In this document: positions 1 to 8,449 of the stretch, one piece after another
Numbering within the stretch: position 1 is the stretch's first letter
How the letters are laid out: the number at the start of each line of letters is the position of its first letter
Notes under the pieces: model-generated
Database searches by the model: none
Told to the model about the DNA's origin: nothing
The model's input: only the letters and a program-made list of their open reading frames with translations
Assembly (NCBI GenBank): GCA_013288985.1
Contig: JABDAT010000007.1
Location: forward strand, 1-49,764
Origin: Alphaproteobacteria bacterium
GTDB lineage: Bacteria; Pseudomonadota; Alphaproteobacteria; Rickettsiales; JABCZZ01
Length of the DNA: 49,764 nt
Direction of reading: 5' to 3'
Translations under genes and position numbers: made by a program

Positions 1-85
1 TGAGCACCGGAATAACGAACGCATACTCGATAGCAGTGCTACCCGCAGTTGATTCCATCACTGAGACAAGCCATCGTTTTAACAT
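1..85 (-). CDS. TadE/Flp pilin-like protein, N-terminal fragment (cut by window edge)
   Basis: Reading the minus strand from an ATG at 85 gives 28 codons without a stop up to the window edge: a short basic leader (MLKRWLVSV), then Gly-Ser-Thr-Ala-Ile-Glu-Tyr-Ala followed by a hydrophobic run (FVIPVL). A Gly/Ser-Thr-Ala-Ile-Glu-Tyr/Phe-Ala stretch before a membrane segment is typical of Flp pilins and TadE/TadG pseudopilins of Tad pilus systems, where Glu+5-like residues and the hydrophobic helix drive assembly. Only the N terminus is present, so pilin and TadE cannot be told apart. It lies downstream of the SH3 protein gene on the same strand. Confidence 0.55.
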   Translation of the reverse strand, partial: MLKRWLVSVMESTAGSTAIEYAFVIPVL

Positions 86-121
86 AAAGCTATAATCATA
101 ATGATAAAGTTTCCTCTATTG

Positions 122-130
122 AGTATAGCA
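122..130 (-). promoter_or_regulatory. Candidate extended -10 promoter of the pilin-like gene
   Basis: On the minus strand the sequence TGCTATACT matches an extended -10 (TGn plus a TATAAT-like hexamer) about 37 bases upstream of the ATG at 85. No convincing -35 box is seen, which is usual for extended -10 promoters. Prediction only. Confidence 0.35.
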
Positions 131-183
131 TAATAATTGGGAAACAGCGCGGGTTTAATAGGCAAAATATTCCTAAAAACTAG

Positions 184-759
184 CTAAAATTCTTCCTTCG
201 GGTATACTCCCCACAGATGATTCTTTTCAATCCAGCCCTTATGGCTGGAAACCTGTATCCGGCACCAGTCTTTTTCACATTCAAGCAGCCGTCCCATTAC
301 ACCTGATTCCAGGCGCAGAAGCGGATTTGCATGGGCTTCGGGTGAACGGCGCAAAACGCTTACGCCTCCCTTGACAACCGCTGTGCGCTTGCCCTGCAGC
401 ATCTGCTTATGCACCCAGCCCGTAGTGCCTTCAAAATCGCGCACCTCGCGCCATTGATCAAACTCCTGAATAATCTCAACCGGCAAGCCTTCATGCTTAT
501 AGACCCAGTTAATGCTGTAACGGGTTCCGGGTCCCACCCGCATATTCACTTCGCCGGATTTGAACGATGCAAAACGCGGAACCGGAAGGCTTTCCGCATT
601 CTCTTCATCCGCAGCAGATGCTGAATACCCCGCAGGCAGGAGGAATAGCAGCAAGAAAATATATATAAAATGCGGCCATGCGAACGGAGAATGGGTCAAT
701 CGCCGGACTTCTCCGCCTTTATCAGAGCTCTTAATGTAATTCTTCCTTATAGCGATCAT
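184..759 (-). CDS. Exported bacterial SH3-domain protein
   Basis: 191 residues. A hydrophobic signal segment at about 31-46 ends in Ala-Ser-Ala, so the protein is probably exported to the periplasm. Two SH3-like units follow: about 68-120, with the family pattern N-M-R-x-G-P-G-T-x-Y and a later GWVHKQ, and about 131-187, with GVSVLRRSP and GWIEK. This matches the SH3_4-type proteins common in alphaproteobacteria, which are thought to bind peptidoglycan or peptides; the exact role is unknown. The ATG at 759 lies 29 bases inside the upstream transporter gene. A TTG at about 700 with GGAG upstream is an alternative start that would still include the signal segment. Confidence 0.75.
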   Translation of the reverse strand: MIAIRKNYIKSSDKGGEVRRLTHSPFAWPHFIYIFLLLFLLPAGYSASAADEENAESLPVPRFASFKSGEVNMRVGPGTRYSINWVYKHEGLPVEIIQEFDQWREVRDFEGTTGWVHKQMLQGKRTAVVKGGVSVLRRSPEAHANPLLRLESGVMGRLLECEKDWCRIQVSSHKGWIEKNHLWGVYPKEEF

Positions 760-1984
760 GGTACCCGATGAAGGCGATGAGTGATACGACTGCAGAAAAC
801 ATAATATAAAACGCTACTATAGTGTTCATATTTGTTTTTCTGATAAGCCAGGTCTCAACAAACGGCGCTGTGCCGCCAAAAACCGCGGCGCATATATTAT
901 AGGAAAGCGCCATTCCGGTATAGCGCACACTGGTAGGGAAAAGCTCGACAAAAACAGTGGGTGCGCCGCCCACATAAAATGCAACAATTACCGTAAAGGC
1001 CAATTGCGCCATAAGAGGGGCTGTAAATCCCGGCACAGTCATGAACCAGAAAATAGGATAAGCAAAGACAAAATATGCCGCGGCCGACCACATCAGAACG
1101 CGTTTTCTTCCCCATAGATCGGTTAACCAACCGGTAAAGGGCACCATTACCAAGAGCAGAAACATGCTCAGCGTACTCATCAGCAAGGCATCTTTGACGG
1201 GATGCCCAAGCCCCTTGGATACAAATCCATTTAAAAATACTGTGAGGGTATAAAACGGGATAGTAACCCCCATATAAATCCCGACACCACGCAATAATTC
1301 CCACGGATGATTCTTAAATGCTTCGCGCAGGGGCGTCGGTGATAATTTACCTTCATCCCTTGCTTTGATATAATGCGGGCTTTCCTCGGTATGGTGGCGG
1401 ATATAAAATCCTACATATGCGATGATAATTCCTAACAGGAAAGGCACCCGCCATCCCCAGGCTTCAAAAGCCTGCGTGGATAATGACTCGGCAAAAATAG
1501 TGGCAATCAGAGAACCCAGCAGCATTCCTATGCAAAGGCTAAGAATAGTGGCGCTTCCGGCAATTCCACGCTTACCGACAGGCGCATGCTCAACAATAAA
1601 AGTAATGGAGCCGCTAAATTGACCGGCAATAGATATTCCCTGCAATAGCCTCACCGAGGTCAGGAGGATGGGCGCCCACAGTCCAATAGTAGCATAGGTA
1701 GGAAGCAACCCTATGCAGGCGGTAGGCACGGCCATCATGAGAATGGACAAAGTGAGCGAAAATTTTCTGCCAAATTTATCCCCAAGATAGCCAAAGAACA
1801 ACCCGCCAATGGGCCGCGTTGCAAAACCGGCAGCAAACACACCGTAAGTGGCGATCATCTGCACATAAGGATCATGATCAGGAAAAAAAAGCTTGCCGAT
1901 GACGGGGGCGAAATAGCCGTAGAGGGCAAAATCATACCACTCCAGCCCGTTTCCAATCATTCCTGCAATAATAGCGCGACGCAT
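731..1984 (-). CDS. MFS transporter, metabolite:H+ symporter (MHS) type
   Basis: 417 residues with about 12 hydrophobic segments. The N terminus (GNGLEWYDFALYGYFAP) and the loop between helices 2 and 3 (GYLGDKFGRK, near residue 70) are characteristic of the MHS branch of the major facilitator superfamily (ProP, KgtP, ShiA relatives), which couples uptake of organic acids or osmolytes to protons. A second MFS loop motif, GWLTDLWGRK, lies in the C-terminal half. The substrate cannot be read from sequence. An 8-A run at 1883-1890 (8 T on the coding strand, encoding LFFP) stays in frame here. It overlaps the SH3 gene's annotated start by 29 bases. Confidence 0.88.
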   Translation of the reverse strand: MRRAIIAGMIGNGLEWYDFALYGYFAPVIGKLFFPDHDPYVQMIATYGVFAAGFATRPIGGLFFGYLGDKFGRKFSLTLSILMMAVPTACIGLLPTYATIGLWAPILLTSVRLLQGISIAGQFSGSITFIVEHAPVGKRGIAGSATILSLCIGMLLGSLIATIFAESLSTQAFEAWGWRVPFLLGIIIAYVGFYIRHHTEESPHYIKARDEGKLSPTPLREAFKNHPWELLRGVGIYMGVTIPFYTLTVFLNGFVSKGLGHPVKDALLMSTLSMFLLLVMVPFTGWLTDLWGRKRVLMWSAAAYFVFAYPIFWFMTVPGFTAPLMAQLAFTVIVAFYVGGAPTVFVELFPTSVRYTGMALSYNICAAVFGGTAPFVETWLIRKTNMNTIVAFYIMFSAVVSLIAFIGYHDRYKEELH

Positions 1985-2054
1985 TTTTATATTATTATTG
2001 TTAGAGTCTTAAAGTCTCCAAATATCCGAGGGACTACTTAAACTCTCTTTCTGT

Positions 2055-2825
2055 TCATTGAGCAACTTGTTTCAATTTTGCACCGCAGCAATCACAGTCA
2101 GGATCGCGTGAAAGTTTTATTACACGGTTTTTAAATGTTAATGCATCAACCAGTAGTAGTTTTCCTGCTAAAGACTCACCAGTCTGTAATAGCTCCTTTA
2201 TGACTTCCATCGCCTGAAATGAACCAATAATACCTGCCAATGCACCAATGACCCCCATATCATTGCATCCGCGCTCATCATCCGGAAGGCCGTTTACAAA
2301 ACAAGCATAACAAGGACTATCGCCACCCAGATAGGATTTAAAGGTAGCGACTTGTCCTGAAAATGCCCGTATGGCACCCGATATTAAAATCTTCTTTTGA
2401 TTATGGCAGGCAGTATTGACGGCAAAACGCGTCGCAAAATTGTCGCAACCATCGACAACAATATCATATTCTTTAATTATGGGCGTCAGATTAACCGCAT
2501 CGAGTTTTTCAGAATAAGTGGTAACTCGTACATCAGGATTGAGCTCCTGCACACGGTCACACGCACTTTCGACTTTAAGGCGGCCAATATCTCCCGTTTC
2601 ATGGAGTATCTGACGCTGAAGGTTGGAAATTTCCACACGGTCATAATCAGCAATACCTATATGGCCTATGCCCGCTGCGACCAGGTAAGAAATAGCCGCC
2701 GAACCAAGCCCGCCCGCTCCGACCAACAGCACGCTAGAGGCAAGCAGTTTCTCCTGTCCCGCTTCACCAACTCCGGGAAGCGAAATATTGCGCGCATAGC
2801 GGCGGCGTTGTGTATCGGTGAGCAT
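2055..2825 (-). CDS. moeB: ThiF/MoeB-family sulfur-carrier adenylyltransferase
   Basis: 256 residues. E1-like enzymes adenylate the C-terminal Gly-Gly of a small sulfur carrier (MoaD for molybdopterin, ThiS for thiamin). Visible features are the nucleotide-binding VGAGGLGSAA (about 36-45), the acidic DYDRVEISNLQRQ region (about 60-72), the catalytic-loop DGCDNFATR near 125-133 and two Cys pairs for zinc (CYAC, and CDCC near the C terminus). MoeB and ThiF cannot be separated without partner genes, and no moaD or thiS is in the window. It lies downstream of cysK but a strong hairpin separates the two. Confidence 0.8.
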   Translation of the reverse strand: MLTDTQRRRYARNISLPGVGEAGQEKLLASSVLLVGAGGLGSAAISYLVAAGIGHIGIADYDRVEISNLQRQILHETGDIGRLKVESACDRVQELNPDVRVTTYSEKLDAVNLTPIIKEYDIVVDGCDNFATRFAVNTACHNQKKILISGAIRAFSGQVATFKSYLGGDSPCYACFVNGLPDDERGCNDMGVIGALAGIIGSFQAMEVIKELLQTGESLAGKLLLVDALTFKNRVIKLSRDPDCDCCGAKLKQVAQ

Positions 2826-2834
2826 AAGGAATAA

Positions 2835-2874
2835 GATCAGGTGATATGGCTTAATAACTCTATATCACCCGATC
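2835..2874 (-). terminator. Stem-loop between cysK and moeB
   Basis: GATCAGGTGATAT (2835-2847) is complementary to ATATCACCCGATC (2862-2874) with one mismatch and a 14-base loop. On the transcribed minus strand it is followed by the T-rich TTATTCC. It probably acts as a terminator or attenuator after cysK, so moeB may have low read-through expression or its own promoter. Confidence 0.55.
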
Positions 2875-2891
2875 TCATATAATGCCTGTTT

Positions 2892-3875
2892 TTATTCGGC
2901 AAATAAATCCGTTGAAAGATAACGCTCGGCAGAGGAAGCAACCACAACCACGATAAGCTTGCCTTTCATCTCCGGGCGCTTACCTACTTCAAGCGCTGCA
3001 GCAATAGTTGCGCCGGATGAAATGCCTACAGGAATGCCTTCCAGCTTCGCTACTTTACGCGCGGTGGCGAACGAAGTCTCATTGCCGATAGTTACTACTT
3101 CATCGATAAGCGTTTTATCGAGAACATCGGGGATAAAACCTGCGCCAATGCCCTGAATCTTGTGGGGACCGGGCTTGCCGCCGGAAAGCACGGGGCTGTC
3201 TTCAGGTTCAACCGCAATGATCTTTACGCCGGGTTTCTTTTGCTTGAGCACCTGGGCAGTTCCGGTAACCGTTCCACCCGTGCCTACGCCGGTGATGAAT
3301 ACATCCACCTTGCCGGCTGTATCGTTCCAGATTTCAAGCGCAGTGGTTTTGCGGTGGATTTCCGGATTGGCCAGATTCTTAAATTGCTGCAGCATGATAG
3401 CATTGGGATTGCCCGCTACGATTTCTTCAGCGCGCTCGATGGAGCCGCGCATACCTTTGGTTGCAGGCGTTAACTCCAGTTCAGCGCCTAGAATCTTGAG
3501 CATCTTGCGGCGCTCAACCGACATGCTTTCCGGCATGGTAAGGATAAGCCGATATCCTTTGGCAGCGCAGACAAACGCCAGTGCAATGCCGGTATTGCCC
3601 GATGTCGGCTCCACCAATACGGAATTGGCATTTAACTTACCCGAAGCTTCTGCCGCTTCAACCATAGAAAGCGCGATACGATCCTTGACCGATGAAAGCG
3701 GATTGAAGAATTCAAGCTTGGCTACAATATCAGCTACTACGCCTGCTTCTTTGGCAATGCGGTGAAGTCGCACCAGCGGGGTATTGCCGATAGTGGCGAG
3801 AATGTTGTCATATACGCGGCCACGGCCTGGGCTATCGAGTTGGGCAGGTTCAAATTTCAATGCAGTTGCAGTCAT
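2892..3875 (-). CDS. cysK: Cysteine synthase A (O-acetylserine sulfhydrylase)
   Basis: 327 residues, normal for the family. The PLP enzyme makes L-cysteine from O-acetylserine and sulfide in the cytosol. Seen: the PLP lysine in NPLSSVKDR (Lys64), the substrate loop TSGNTG (91-96), the phosphate-binding Gly/Thr loop [10 protein letters not shown], and the C-terminal GISSGA. It follows an Rrf2 regulator gene by 29 bases on the same strand, and a stem-loop closes the unit downstream. An N-terminal stretch of about 20 residues precedes the usual start of the fold. Confidence 0.95.
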   Translation of the reverse strand: MTATALKFEPAQLDSPGRGRVYDNILATIGNTPLVRLHRIAKEAGVVADIVAKLEFFNPLSSVKDRIALSMVEAAEASGKLNANSVLVEPTSGNTGIALAFVCAAKGYRLILTMPESMSVERRKMLKILGAELELTPATKGMRGSIERAEEIVAGNPNAIMLQQFKNLANPEIHRKTTALEIWNDTAGKVDVFITGVGTGGTVTGTAQVLKQKKPGVKIIAVEPEDSPVLSGGKPGPHKIQGIGAGFIPDVLDKTLIDEVVTIGNETSFATARKVAKLEGIPVGISSGATIAAALEVGKRPEMKGKLIVVVVASSAERYLSTDLFAE

Positions 3876-3904
3876 AGACTCCTCCTTGGTTAAATATACT
3901 CGAG

Positions 3905-4342
3905 TTAAATATTAAAATCGGTGCGTTCGCCGTCACTCTTGCGAATCTGGTGTTCTGTTGCCTGCTCATAAAGATCGGCAATCGTCGTTTCGTGCAGCCG
4001 CTCTGCTATAGATGCCTGGAATTTACGCAGCACCGGCACGACAATCTGATTGCCCAGCGGCGTCGATTTGGGAATCGCCTCCTCTTCTCCAAGCGCCTTG
4101 CAGATATCGGCAAGGGTAATACGGCGTTTTTCACGCGCCAATAAATATCCGCCGTGCGGCCCGCGCACGCCGCGCAGCACTCCGGCGCGCACCAGCTTCT
4201 GCATCATCTGCTCCAGGTAGCGCGACGGCATGCCCTGCTTGCCTGCAATCTCTTTGCTGCTGACAGGTTCGCTTGCCGCATTGTAAGCGATGTAAAGCAC
4301 CGCTTCGGTAGCATAAAACAGGCGTTTAGAAAGCTGGATCAT
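3905..4342 (-). CDS. Rrf2-family transcriptional regulator
   Basis: 145 residues with an N-terminal winged helix: [38 protein letters not shown] is the Rrf2 recognition-helix and wing signature (about residues 27-66). The family includes IscR (Fe-S) and CymR (cysteine). Only one cysteine (in DICKAL) is present, so the three-Cys Fe-S ligand set of IscR is absent, which fits a CymR-type regulator better. Position directly before cysK suggests control of cysteine synthesis; this is inference. Its ATG overlaps the dut stop codon (ATGA). Confidence 0.85.
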   Translation of the reverse strand: MIQLSKRLFYATEAVLYIAYNAASEPVSSKEIAGKQGMPSRYLEQMMQKLVRAGVLRGVRGPHGGYLLAREKRRITLADICKALGEEEAIPKSTPLGNQIVVPVLRKFQASIAERLHETTIADLYEQATEHQIRKSDGERTDFNI

Positions 4343-4803
4343 GCAGTTTTTTTCTGTGTGGCTGTACCGGTAGAACCAAAACCACCAGAACCGCGCGCGC
4401 TTTCATCGAGCGAAGCAACCTGCTGCCACTCAGCCCGCGCATAAGGTGCGATAATCATTTGTGCTATGCGCATTCCGCGTGAAACGGTAAAGGGCTCGTC
4501 GCCGTGGTTGATGAGAATGACGCCAACTTCGCCGCGGTAATCAGCATCGATAGTGCCGGGAGCATTGAGCACGGTAACGCCGAATTTAAACGCAAGACCT
4601 GAACGCGGTCTTACTTGCGCCTCATAGCCTTTGGGCAGGGCAATGCTGATCCCGGTGGGAATCAGGGCGCGCTTATGCGGCGCTATCACCACATCCTGCT
4701 GCACGGCGGCCAGCAAATCCATTCCGGCGCTGTCTTCGGTTGCGTATTCCGGCAGCGGTAAATCACTGCCGTGCGGCAATGGGGTAAGCGCAATTTTCGT
4801 CAT
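4339..4803 (-). CDS. dut: dUTP diphosphatase
   Basis: Hydrolyses dUTP to dUMP, keeping uracil out of DNA and feeding dTMP synthesis. The trimeric dUTPase motifs are present: A-G-M-D-L (motif 1), [11 protein letters not shown] (motif 2), [13 protein letters not shown] (motif 3, catalytic Asp), and the C-terminal Gly-rich [10 protein letters not shown] (motif 5). I chose the ATG at 4803 (154 residues) because AAGGAG lies 6-7 bases upstream; an ATG at 4818 overlaps the coaBC stop as ATGA and is possible. Still earlier starts lie deep inside coaBC and are unlikely. It is part of a tight coaBC-dut-rrf2-cysK run. Confidence 0.93.
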   Translation of the reverse strand: MTKIALTPLPHGSDLPLPEYATEDSAGMDLLAAVQQDVVIAPHKRALIPTGISIALPKGYEAQVRPRSGLAFKFGVTVLNAPGTIDADYRGEVGVILINHGDEPFTVSRGMRIAQMIIAPYARAEWQQVASLDESARGSGGFGSTGTATQKKTA

Positions 4804-4814
4804 CTTCTTCTCCT

Positions 4815-6038
4815 TCATGATTGCTTCCATTTGGGTTTTACGACCTTGGCCGGAAAATAATCCATTATTTTTTGCATTAATTTTTGGGCGAGTTCTTTTT
4901 TGCTGATATTTTTCCACTGCTCGCTGCCCGACGCGGCAATAAAAACTGCGCTGGTATTTTCCGAGCCAAATACCTGGCCACCGGAAACATCATTGGCGAT
5001 TATCCAGTCACATCCCTTGCTGATACGTTTGGCTTCGGCATTTTTCTGGACAGTTTGCGTTTCCGCCGCAAAACCTACAACCAGTTTGGGACGTTTAGTT
5101 TTAAGGGTAGAAATGGTACGCAGTATATCAGGGTTCGCCACCAGTTCAATGGCGGGAGGCGATTCATTGGCGCGTTTTTTGAGTTTCTGAGCAAAAGGAG
5201 TTTTTACCCGCCAGTCAGACACCGCCGCACAGCAAATAACAATATCTTTAGGCAATGCAGCTTTGCATGCTTCCAGCATTTCCTCCGCCGTTGTTACCTG
5301 AATAATATCCGCTTCTTTGGGCAATCCTTCTGACGTAGGCCCAGTTACTAAAGTGACGGATGCACCCGCTTGTGCAAGCGCCTCGGCCAAGGCATGGCCC
5401 TGCTTGCCGGAAGATTTGTTACCTATGAAGCGCACCGGATCAATCGCTTCATAGGTGGGTCCGCTGGTCACAAGCGCTGTTAATCCTGCCAGCGGCTTAT
5501 CACCTTCAAGCTGGTGAATAATAGCGGCTACGATAGTATCAACTTCCGCGAGCCGCCCCTGTCCTATTTCGCCGCAAGCCAGTGCGCCCGCGTCTGGCTC
5601 GATAATATGGATGCCGTCTTTGCGCAGCTGGGCGAGATTGCGCCGGGTCGCTGGGTGCTCCCACATTTTACTGTTCATGGCCGGAGCAATCAGCACGGGT
5701 TTATCGGTAGCAAGCAAAGTGGTGGAAGCTAAATCGTCCGCCCTGCCCGCAACCATCTTGGCTATCATGTCGGCGCTCGCCGGGATTACCGCTATCACAT
5801 CATTCTCCCGCGACAGGCGGATATGCCCCATCTCAGTTTCATCCTTGAGGGAAAACAAATCGCTATAGACCGGATTGCCGGAAAGCGAAGCCAACGAGAG
5901 CGGCGTCACAAACTCGGCGCCGCCCTTAGTAAGCACGCAGGTAACCCGCACATCACGCTCACGCAAACGGCGGATGACATCGAGCGATTTATAGGCGGCA
6001 ATGCTGCCCGTTATAATAAGGAGTGCGGATTTATTCAT
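4815..6038 (-). CDS. coaBC: Bifunctional phosphopantothenoylcysteine decarboxylase / phosphopantothenate-cysteine ligase
   Basis: 407 residues. Catalyses two successive steps of coenzyme A synthesis. The N-terminal flavin decarboxylase half (CoaC) shows ITGSIAAYK, the APAMNSKMW motif and ACGEIGQGR with its active-site Cys. The C-terminal ligase half (CoaB) begins near residue 190 with [18 protein letters not shown] and the SSGKQG nucleotide-binding loop. The gene sits downstream of ubiE-ubiB, as is usual in alphaproteobacteria, but a 189-base gap with a repeat element separates it from ubiB. Confidence 0.95.
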   Translation of the reverse strand: MNKSALLIITGSIAAYKSLDVIRRLRERDVRVTCVLTKGGAEFVTPLSLASLSGNPVYSDLFSLKDETEMGHIRLSRENDVIAVIPASADMIAKMVAGRADDLASTTLLATDKPVLIAPAMNSKMWEHPATRRNLAQLRKDGIHIIEPDAGALACGEIGQGRLAEVDTIVAAIIHQLEGDKPLAGLTALVTSGPTYEAIDPVRFIGNKSSGKQGHALAEALAQAGASVTLVTGPTSEGLPKEADIIQVTTAEEMLEACKAALPKDIVICCAAVSDWRVKTPFAQKLKKRANESPPAIELVANPDILRTISTLKTKRPKLVVGFAAETQTVQKNAEAKRISKGCDWIIANDVSGGQVFGSENTSAVFIAASGSEQWKNISKKELAQKLMQKIMDYFPAKVVKPKWKQS

Positions 6039-6090
6039 TTATCTTGTCTTAGTATATTAGCAATAATTAAATATCTCAGAGAGTCCTAAA

Positions 6091-6158
6091 TGTCATTCCC
6101 GCGCAGGCGAGAATCTTTAACAAGCCGATTAAGACCCCCGCCTTCGCGGGGGTGACAA
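6091..6158. repeat. Short palindromic intergenic repeat element
   Basis: In the gap between ubiB and coaBC (6039-6227). The two ends are imperfect inverted repeats: TGTCATTCCCGCGCAGGCGA at 6091 reads like the reverse complement of the right end, which terminates in GGGGGTGACA at 6158 (about 19 of 25 bases agree). The right arm itself folds as a 7-bp GC-rich hairpin (6135-6152). The TGTCATTCCCGCG end is typical of dispersed palindromic elements in alphaproteobacterial genomes. The rest of the gap is AT-rich and must hold the coaBC promoter, which I cannot pinpoint. Confidence 0.65.
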
Positions 6159-6227
6159 TATTGGATAAATTAATAGAGTTCATTACAAAATAACCTAATA
6201 AAATGTATATTAGGTCAATATACTAAC

Positions 6228-7715
6228 TTATTTTGTAATATAGGCAAGAGCGAATACAATTAAGACGGCCCAGGCAAAATAGAGCCAGTCGCGGTGATAA
6301 CGCCGCCGCTCGGTATGGGCCGCCGCGACCGTATCGCGGTGCAGTTTCACGCCGCCGTCCGTTACCCGGCTGAGAGCGGCCTCGGTCTGGCGCAAAAGCG
6401 AAGGCAGGGTGCGCGCCAGGGAAATAGTCTCTTCAATATGTTCTTTAATGCGCGCGCGCGCGCCTAAGTTTTCCTTGGCCCAATCTTCAATCAGGGGCTC
6501 AGCCACCTGCCACATATTCACATCCGGGTTGAGCATGCGCCCCACCCCTTCGGACACTACCATATTTTTCTGCAGCAACAGCAGATGCGGCTGCACTTCC
6601 ATCTCGAAGGCCTCGGCGGTGGTGAATAATTGGCCGAGCAGTTTGCCCACCGAGATATCGCTCAGCTTGCGCCCGATGATGGGTTTGGTAATCGCCATCA
6701 AGGCCAGGGCAAAATTATCCACCGATTTATGGGCGGGCACAAAACCGGCATCAAAATGCACTTTGGCGAGATTATAATAATCCTCGGTTAAAAACCCGTG
6801 GAGAATCTGGGCAAGGTAAACACGGCTTTTATGATCGAGCCTGCCCATAATGCCGAAATCCACCACTGCGATATCGCCGTTTGGCAGCACGAACATATTG
6901 CCCGGATGCATGTCGGCATGGAAAAACCCGTCGCGAAACACTTGGCGGAAAAAGCCTATGGCGGCGTTATCGACAAGGCGCACCGGATCATGGCCCGCCG
7001 CTTTAATGGCCGCAACGTCGCTGATGGGAATGCCGCGGATGCGCTCAAGTGTCAGCACATGCTGACCGGTCAGAGTCCAATAAATTTCCGGGACGTAAAA
7101 TCCTTCATCATTAATAAGATTGGTGCGAAGCTGCACGGCGGCGGCGGCCTCAAAACGCAAATCCATTTCAAAATGAATCATCTCTTCAAAAGTCTGCACC
7201 ACTTCAAGCAGCTTAAAGCGCCTCCACTGCGGCCGCCAACGCTCGCCCAAATCCGCAAGCCAGTAAAACAGGCTGATGTCGCGCTCAAATGCGCTTTCAA
7301 TGCCGGGGCGCAGAATCTTCACCGCAACTTCTCTGCCATCATGCAATGTTGCAAAATGCACCTGGGCGATGGAAGCAGCGGCAGCGGCCTGATTATCAAA
7401 AGTGGCAAATAATTCGCTGACGGGCTTGCCTAATTGCTCGGCAATGATATTGCGCGCCGTACCGCTCGCGAAAGGCGGAAGCCTATCTTGGAGTTCAGCA
7501 AGCGCCAATGCCACTTCCTGGCCCACCAGATCGGAACGCGTGGAAAGCACCTGCCCCAGTTTGATAAAAGTCGGTCCCATTTCATGCAGGGCATGCGCGA
7601 GGCGCTTGCCTTTGAGCGCAGTATTTTCGCCGCGCCAGAACAACAGCACATCGTAGCGCGAGAGGATAAGCGCAATACCGATAAGGCGGGCGAGATTATA
7701 AAGCGTGCGCAGCAT
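6228..7715 (-). CDS. ubiB: UbiB, ABC1/ADCK-family ubiquinone biosynthesis protein
   Basis: 495 residues. Atypical kinase-like protein needed for ubiquinone synthesis; it has ATPase activity and supports the hydroxylation steps rather than catalysing them. Seen: the KxGQ motif in TFIKLGQVLSTR, AVKIL (ATP-binding Lys), HADMHPGN in the catalytic-loop position, and VDFGIMG in the metal-binding position. A C-terminal membrane helix is present (LYFAWAVLIVFALAY). Start overlaps the ubiE stop by one base (TGATG), implying coupling. Confidence 0.93.
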   Translation of the reverse strand: MLRTLYNLARLIGIALILSRYDVLLFWRGENTALKGKRLAHALHEMGPTFIKLGQVLSTRSDLVGQEVALALAELQDRLPPFASGTARNIIAEQLGKPVSELFATFDNQAAAAASIAQVHFATLHDGREVAVKILRPGIESAFERDISLFYWLADLGERWRPQWRRFKLLEVVQTFEEMIHFEMDLRFEAAAAVQLRTNLINDEGFYVPEIYWTLTGQHVLTLERIRGIPISDVAAIKAAGHDPVRLVDNAAIGFFRQVFRDGFFHADMHPGNMFVLPNGDIAVVDFGIMGRLDHKSRVYLAQILHGFLTEDYYNLAKVHFDAGFVPAHKSVDNFALALMAITKPIIGRKLSDISVGKLLGQLFTTAEAFEMEVQPHLLLLQKNMVVSEGVGRMLNPDVNMWQVAEPLIEDWAKENLGARARIKEHIEETISLARTLPSLLRQTEAALSRVTDGGVKLHRDTVAAAHTERRRYHRDWLYFAWAVLIVFALAYITK

Positions 7716-8449
7716 CAGATTTTATATCCCGAATGAATCGCCACCACGCCGCCAGCAAGATTGGTGTGGCGCACCTGCTTGAAGCCTGCATCGCCGATCA
7801 TCTTGCTGAATTTCGCCTGGTCGGGAAACTGGCGGATGCTTTCAACCAGATATTGATAGGGCGCGCTGTCTCCCGCAATCCATTGGCCTAATTTGGGAAT
7901 GATAGAGAAGGAATACGTGTCATATAATTTGGCTAATAATTCGCTTTTGACATGGCTGAATTCCAGGCACATAAACCGCCCGCCGGGCATCAGCACGCGG
8001 TGGGCCTCGGCAAGCGCCTTATCAATATGGGTGACATTGCGGATGCCAAAGGCAATCGTATAGAGATGAAACTGATTATCCGGCAATGGCAGCGACTCGG
8101 CATTGCCGCACAGCCATTCAATATTGCGCAGGATATTTTTATCATCCGCGCGCTTGCGGCCTTCTTCAAGCATAGCCTGATTAATATCGCACACCGTCAC
8201 ATGGCCTGCATTCCTGGCAAGCAACCGGAAGGCGATATCGCCAGTGCCGCCCGCAACATCGAGGCATTTCATATCCGGGCGCAAGGCGATGCCAGACACA
8301 AACTCCTGTTTCCAGAAACGATGCGCACCCAAACTCATCGCATCATTCATAATGTCATAGCGCGAAGCCACCGCGTCAAAAACGCCGCGCACCAGCGATG
8401 GTTTTTCTTCCGCAGAAACGGTTTTGAATCCAAAATGGGTATCGCTCAT
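7715..8449 (-). CDS. ubiE: Demethylmenaquinone/2-polyprenyl-benzoquinol methyltransferase
   Basis: 244 residues. SAM-dependent C-methyltransferase of the ubiquinone (and menaquinone) pathway. Family signatures are visible: FDAVASRYDIMNDAMSLGAHRFWK near residues 24-47, the SAM-binding loop CLDVAGGTGDIAF, and the C-terminal RHTNLAGGVVAIHSGYKI. The ATG overlaps the stop of the DsbD-type gene (ATGA), and its own stop overlaps ubiB, so the three are likely co-translated. Confidence 0.95.
   Translation of the reverse strand: MSDTHFGFKTVSAEEKPSLVRGVFDAVASRYDIMNDAMSLGAHRFWKQEFVSGIALRPDMKCLDVAGGTGDIAFRLLARNAGHVTVCDINQAMLEEGRKRADDKNILRNIEWLCGNAESLPLPDNQFHLYTIAFGIRNVTHIDKALAEAHRVLMPGGRFMCLEFSHVKSELLAKLYDTYSFSIIPKLGQWIAGDSAPYQYLVESIRQFPDQAKFSKMIGDAGFKQVRHTNLAGGVVAIHSGYKI

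Noticed and set aside
6798..7412. 204-residue frame antisense to ubiB
   Set aside because: It lies wholly within a clear gene on the other strand and has no ribosome-binding site or motif.
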